From Phytophthora colocasiae (lineage: Eukaryota; Oomycota; Peronosporomycetes; Peronosporales; Peronosporaceae): a DNA stretch of 64,000 bases. A program made the translations under genes and the position numbers. This document shows positions 59,535 to 64,000 of the stretch, in pieces (position 1 is the stretch's first letter; every line of letters begins with the position of its first letter). The stretch is from contig JAGKQI010000049.1 of assembly GCA_018806915.1 (NCBI GenBank), positions 620,001 through 684,000 of the forward strand, given 5' to 3'. The notes beneath the pieces are model-generated. The model saw nothing but the letters and a program-made list of their open reading frames with translations. It was not told the DNA's origin and made no database searches.

Positions 59535-62429
59535 TCACTCCTCATTGCTGTCATTCTCTCCGTCGGCACTGTTCCCTCCGTCACTGGCTTGGTCGCGTCG
59601 AAGCTGGAGCTCTCGTCGTGTCTGCTTTCGTTTGCCTGCAGTCTGGCCTGGCCGGCGGAGAACAACACGCTTCCCCAAGCTGGGTGGAATTGCTTGGCCT
59701 GCTCCAAAGTCGTCGTGCCAAATTTCGTAACAGGTCTTCGCGACACCGTTGTAGTCGCGGCGAATCCGGTTACACAGCCAACACTTTGCGCTGTCGAGAG
59801 AACAGCGTTCGCAAAAGTACGTCGTAGCGTATGACTTCTTCTTTCCTGTGCGCAAGAGGCCACATACCTTGCATGACCGCTGACGTCTCTTCTGGACGCC
59901 ACTAACTGTTACCCAGTCTTCCGACTGCTGGAGCCCGTGAGCAAGACGAACTGCTGCCCTCTTTCGCTTCTGACTGGATGGGGGTGGTGTTACTTCCACA
60001 GCTGCAAAATTTTCCGCCTTCAACTGAAGAAGCTGGTTTTGCAGAACTGAAAACCACTCCGACCGTTTCATCGCTACAGTGCCTTTGATCCTGGCTGCCT
60101 CTTTGTGCGAAAGATATGCATTTACGAGTGCAAGATCAAGGAAGCCTAAAAAGAGGCTTTTGTAGTACTTTGTGAATCGCGTCGACATCTGAAGAGAGTA
60201 AGACTGGAGGCGGAGCTGATCGTGCCGATCGACTCCGCCCATCCAGTTCTGGTAGTCGTTTACTGCAGACGGACACCCAACTTGAATCGCACCGACTCGC
60301 CGGATCTTTCTCTCGATAGTAGAGGGCGCCATCACTGATCCGGTGCATAAGTAGTATACTGGCTTTCTATCCCACCAAAGGTAGGCAATCATGCTCGGGA
60401 CATCCACCGAGCGCGAGAAGAGGAAGGAACCACGGGGAATACTCGCAGGACGCGTCTTATTTTCAGCCTTGATGGCCTTGTTGAACCCAATGCGATTTGT
60501 CATAATCGTTCCAACCACGTACGTTTGCATCTCGAGGAGCTCAACAGCGAGGAGCACAGATGAATAATACCGGTCAATGACAATTGCATGCCACGGGTGG
60601 CGCAACTCTGGAGTGAGAACACACTTCAAATTCCTCACCACCGCTGCTGCTCCAGTCTTGCAGTCGAATCCAGTATCAACACCATCTACGTTGTCGCGTT
60701 TACCTACGTAGACTTCCAATCTAGATATATACGACATATACAATGGTTAGAAGTTGATACAATCCGTCAGTTACGACATAGGTAAAAGCGCATACAAATA
60801 CGTGTGGCAGTAGGCAGTCTTAGCGTCACACAACATAAACAGTTTGGTCCCGTATCTGTGAGGCTTATCAGCCATGAACATCCGGGTGGTGTTGCGCCGC
60901 GACGTGGCAGGCAACACACCTTCGTCGAACGAAAAAACCGCAGGCAAGGACCAACCTGATAAGAAGCGTTGCTGGATTTTATCGACTACTGGACGCAGTT
61001 TCCAGAGCTTGTCACGTCCGTGGTCTGCTGTGTTGTCAACGAAGTGGAGGTCACGCAGGATGCTGTGGCACCTATCGCGGCTCATGTAACGTCCAAAGAG
61101 GCCGGCAGGAATGGCGCCGTCCTCGACCATAGACCAGTGTGCGGCAAAGCGCCTCTTCTGTGGGCAAAGCATCTTAGCGACCAGTAGCCCGATTACGTGG
61201 AGGATCTCGTGTACTCCATATGCCTGCACCGCTTTCAAGCGCCGAATAATTTGCACAACAGTCTCACGATGACGCCCGGTTTGGCGGGCAAATATCTTTT
61301 CTGCACGTTTTTCAACTTGCTGTAGACTGTAGCGATTCGTCTCCGTAGTGATTCTAACCCACAATGGCTTCGGCATGAAATAGAATAGCGTAAGTAGAGG
61401 CGAACGCCAAACGTCGAGCAGGTCACCAACGGGTCTAGCGTCCTCGTTGTCCAATCCCGGGTAGGCAGGAGTATCCAGCTCGTACTCTGAAGAAACAGGA
61501 GTCCATTGCATTGACCGTAGAGCTTCTTGTCGACCGCGGAGAGCTGTAGTACTCAATGAATTGTTGCCAACTTGCAGGGACGCGAGGAAAGTCTCATCCA
61601 GGTTGCTTGCATCGCTATCAGAGAGTGTGTCACCCTGGCCATCTATCTCGTTGCTTGTCGTCTCGAAGTCGTCATCGCAGATGGCTTCACCATCGCTCTC
61701 ATCGGAGCTGAGATCTTCATACTCGCTGCTGTTCTCTCCATCCTGTAAAATATTGACGTCGATTTCCGGCTTCAACGGAACGTGGGTTTGTCGAGGGATA
61801 CGTACATCACGGCGGGAGTCGGTGGCAGGTACATGTTCGGCATCTCCATCGCTATCTAATCCCGATGCCTCAGAGAGCAAGTGCAATCCAGTAGCAGCGA
61901 CTCTCTGCTCGTTGTCAGGTTGGAGATCACCAGGGGAGAGGTTAAATGCTCTCGCTACTGCAGTCTGCGAAAGCTCAACTCCCGACTCACTGGATGTGCC
62001 GAACAGATTGGCGATTGTGTTCTGGGATAGCAGATCACCGGTTTCAATTTGGGAGGGTCTAACGGCATTGTCGTCGCCACTCCCTGCGCTTTCGAGCTGC
62101 GTTTCCTTACGTGTTTCCTCGGGTACTTGGCTTTCCTGATGAGTAGCCAGCGACACTGCGTCGCTTTCGTTTTCGTCAAGCAATCCAGATCGGAAGGAGT
62201 AATTAATGACAGCGGTCTCACCGACGAGAGCTTTAGAATTGTCAGGAGTAATGTACGTCCAGTCATTCTGGATCCCCGTAGGCCGTCTTGACTTCCACCC
62301 CGCCGCCTTTAGCTGTCTCCACAAGTGTCTAAAGTCTACATCACTTGCGACCGCAGCTGGGGCGACGCGTCTTCCGCGACGACTTGACCGCTTGCTCGCC
62401 ATCCAGCGGAATCTCGAATGAGTGGCCAA
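59535..62429 (-). CDS. piggyBac-like transposase
   Basis: Two in-frame segments, 60775-62429 and 59535-60720, join across a 54-bp GT-AG intron (60721-60774, GTAACT...TCTAG) to give about 946 aa. Without splicing a TAA follows PMS. The start could be ATG 62429 or 62402. A short folded N-terminal motif (VDFRHLWRQLKAAGWKSRRP) precedes a long acidic linker. The DDE_Tnp_1_7 core begins near PLLTLFYFMPKPLWVRIT. Catalytic acids are in FSFDEGVLPAT, IVIDRYYSSVLLAVELLE and WMGGVDRHDQLR. The cysteine-rich C-terminal domain has CKVCGLLRTG, CERCSLDSAKCWLC and CYEIWH. It cuts and pastes the element at TTAA. No frame-breaking lesion was seen if the intron is spliced, so activity is possible. Confidence 0.88.
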
Positions 62430-62610
62430 GCGTATCCACTATCAGCCTGATCCCCCTCCCCTGGCCTGGTTCTGTGTTGTTTCCCGAAGGACCTCTCACA
62501 CCTTATTTCTGGCAATACACTTGATTAAAGTATTCAAAGCCAATTTCTTATATACTTCGGAGAATGTCGTAACTGACGACATAGTAGAATCAGGAAGTCG
62601 TAAGTGACGA

Positions 62611-62627
62611 CGTCCGGAACCAAGGTG
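62611..62627. repeat. Right terminal inverted repeat of piggyBac-like element
   Basis: Adjoins TTAA at 62628-62631. See the left repeat. Confidence 0.8.
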
Positions 62628-62869
62628 TTAACCCCTCTAAAGCGCTGCTCTGTATCATACAGATTAAGCAGTATGATAAGATTTAATATTTGGCTATCTT
62701 GCCATCAAGCCACATCTAAACATTTTTATTGGGCAGAGACGCGATGATTATCCTTGTGGAGTATGCTGGGAAGATAGGTGGCGATTATTCACCCTCCATA
62801 AGAAATACGATATAAATCCGCCAGAGGTTTGCTAACCATTCATTTTGCAATTTGTTCTTTATCTCAACG

Positions 62870-63337
62870 ATGAACGCGCCGAACAAGAAGCCTTTTAAGC
62901 AACTGTGGAGAGACCTGAGTAAAGCTGGATGGAAGGCCCGGAAGCCACGAGGTCTCAGTGTCGATTACACATACGTCAAACCTGGGATTCGTGGACAGTG
63001 ATATCGAGTCTGACAGTGATTTTGAGGACGAAAGCGAGTTATTCGAACAGGACGACAGGGCAATGAGAGAGCTTAGGGTGAGTGGGTGGACAATCTACGA
63101 TGAACATCAATCCAGTAAGTCAGTATTATACAGAATAAGAATACGTGCATCAATCTAATTCTGTATCTTTTCCTTTTAGGTGATTTACAAATGCCTGGAG
63201 CGACCGATCTGTATGGAGGTTCTTTTGGACCGACCAGGTCTGCGGCAGCTTTTGCCGAGTCGCCATTGGGTATGTTCTTTTACTTCATGCCGAAGAAGCT
63301 CTGGCTTCACACCGAGAAATGCTGCGGGGCTGCGTAG
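62870..63337 (+). pseudogene. Second piggyBac-like gene, 5' fragment with intron
   Basis: ATG 62870 gives KPFKQLWRDLSKAGWKARKP, the same N-terminal motif as the transposase at 62330 but diverged. The frame breaks near 62990 and the acidic linker continues in another frame (DSDIESDSDFEDESELFEQD). A 65-bp GT-AG intron (63115-63179, GTAAGT...TTTTAG) joins it to an exon with ESPLGMFFYFMPKKLWLHTE, matching LTLFYFMPKPLW of the other copy. A TAG at 63335-63337 ends it before any catalytic motif. It is a relic or a domesticated N-terminal fragment, in opposite orientation to the intact element. Confidence 0.75.
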
Positions 63338-63689
63338 GTGTGCACCGCACAGAGGAAGTTTAGTTGACTCGTAGAGTCCTGCTTGCAAGGCACTAGCCTT
63401 CGGTTCTATACAAGAACCAAGTAGTCCACTAAATACGGGCCTATCACTATTAGTGTCCCTATAATAAAAGGACTAACACTAATTATGTAAAATGCAAACT
63501 GATTTTTTATTGACTTTATGGCCCTAATCCTAAATGTAACGGATTTAGTATCTAGCATACTAAATCCTAATCAAAATGCAACGTGAGGCTCTGAGGCCAT
63601 CTACGTATCTACTCGTGTGTGCCACACCATTATGTAGCCACATAAATGTATCCACGTGTGTCACACACCAACGAGAAACATTCGTGTAA
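63338..63689. other. AT-rich spacer with a perfect hairpin
   Basis: No gene. It contains the stem-loop at 63541-63567 and partly inverted GTGTGNCACAC-type repeats near 63613-63670. Confidence 0.4.
63541..63567. repeat. Perfect inverted repeat (11-bp arms, 5-bp loop)
   Basis: GGATTTAGTAT, CTAGC, ATACTAAATCC. It may be the end of a small palindromic element or a transcript-end structure. No neighbouring gene uses it clearly. Confidence 0.7.
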
Positions 63690-63935
63690 CATCCCCGTTA
63701 CAAGAAAGAAACAAATGACTATCGGCTGGAGTGTATACCCGTGGTTGTCAAGCAGCAGCGCGCGAAGCAGCTGCTGGCTCAAGCAAAGGATCCTAGGAAG
63801 TCTGTACAATCTATCGAGGAGCTGGAGGAGAAGCTGCGTCGGGCGAAACCGGTCAAGGCACATGTGGTGGGGCGGATCTGCCAAAATCTCGTTAAGGCAG
63901 GTCTCGATCACCACTTGCGCCCAGACACCGACTAA
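63690..63935 (+). CDS. Hypothetical C-terminal exon, partial
   Basis: The frame is open from a stop at 63687 to TAA at 63933-63935. It reads coherently through NDYRLECIPVVVKQQRAKQL, EELEEKLRRAKPVKAHVVG and ICQNLVKAGLDHHLRPDTD. The composition (charged helices, ending cleanly in a stop) looks like a real C-terminus, perhaps a retroelement or host exon whose upstream part is missing or intron-separated. Family not recognised. Confidence 0.35.
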   Translation, partial: HPRYKKETNDYRLECIPVVVKQQRAKQLLAQAKDPRKSVQSIEELEEKLRRAKPVKAHVVGRICQNLVKAGLDHHLRPDTD

Positions 63936-64000
63936 CGGAGGGGGTCCCCCGATGATCCGTGATCTAGCTGTGTGTAGTTTCACCTTGTGTACCCGTCGGT

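Larger units (their letters stand above)
59193..62627 (-). mobile_element. piggyBac-like DNA transposon, nearly intact (3.4 kb)
   Basis: TTAA occurs at both edges (59189-59192 and 62628-62631), the hallmark piggyBac target duplication. The 17-bp ends are inverted repeats with 13 matches: CACCCTGTGTCCGAACG (59193-59209) against the complement of CGTCCGGAACCAAGGTG (62611-62627). Just inside each end is a palindrome ATGTCGT-n-ACGACAT (59336-59356 and 62564-62582). The single gene on the minus strand fills most of the element. Confidence 0.85.

Overview
The window looks like a repeat-choked stretch of an oomycete nuclear genome, most likely Phytophthora or a close relative. The clues are a Crinkler (CRN) effector-type gene, short (54-104 bp) GT-AG introns, a flagellar radial-spoke gene, a GH7 cellobiohydrolase fragment, and the mix of chromodomain Ty3/gypsy elements with Helitron, MULE, hAT, piggyBac and Polinton-like remnants. 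Only a small island (about 54.1-57.7 kb) looks like ordinary host sequence.

Layout. 0.9-2.7 kb: a broken zinc-finger-like ORF and a decayed aconitase 3' end. 2.8-26.5 kb: a Helitron RepHel gene on the minus strand, split by a very young 17,156-bp Ty3/gypsy element (2941-20096, element I). The 4-bp target duplication is CAGA, and the Helitron reading frame resumes exactly across the insertion. Element I has 1.7-kb LTRs, a gag interrupted by one in-frame TAA, a pol with two RNase H domains and a C-terminal chromodomain, and a large antisense ORF (about 1,034 aa) between pol and the 3' LTR. 27.0-29.0 kb: a GH7 fragment, a Polinton-like minor-capsid-like remnant and a three-exon hypothetical gene. 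29.1-40.2 kb: a MULE transposase relic split by a second young Ty3/gypsy element (29643-39145, element II, apparently identical 747-bp LTRs, TSD ATTA). 40.6-47.8 kb: an older, frameshifted chromodomain Ty3/gypsy element (element III, 309-bp LTRs, TSD GAGGG) with a 1.6-kb internal tandem duplication. 48.1-53.5 kb: a decayed coiled-coil ORF, a SPRY-domain pseudogene and a truncated hAT transposase.

54.1-57.7 kb: a two-exon radial spoke head gene (RSPH4/6 type), a convergent WD40-type gene or pseudogene, and a CRN gene frameshifted at its LFLAK motif region with an HNH-like C-terminal domain. 57.8-59.1 kb: remnants of a Polinton-type protein-primed DNA polymerase. 59.2-62.6 kb: a nearly intact piggyBac-like element with TTAA target site, inverted ends and a 946-aa transposase if one 54-bp intron is removed. 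62.9-63.3 kb: a second, decayed piggyBac-like 5' fragment. The window ends in a partial ORF.

The genes do not form an operon-like unit. The main story is nested insertion, and target duplications plus interrupted reading frames give the order of events: Helitron, then element I; MULE, then element II; Polinton fragment, then probably piggyBac. The most unusual object is element I, which combines dual RNase H, chromodomain, giant LTRs and an antisense ORF, a layout resembling the plant Tat/Ogre lineage. All coordinates were read by eye and no alignment or database search was run.
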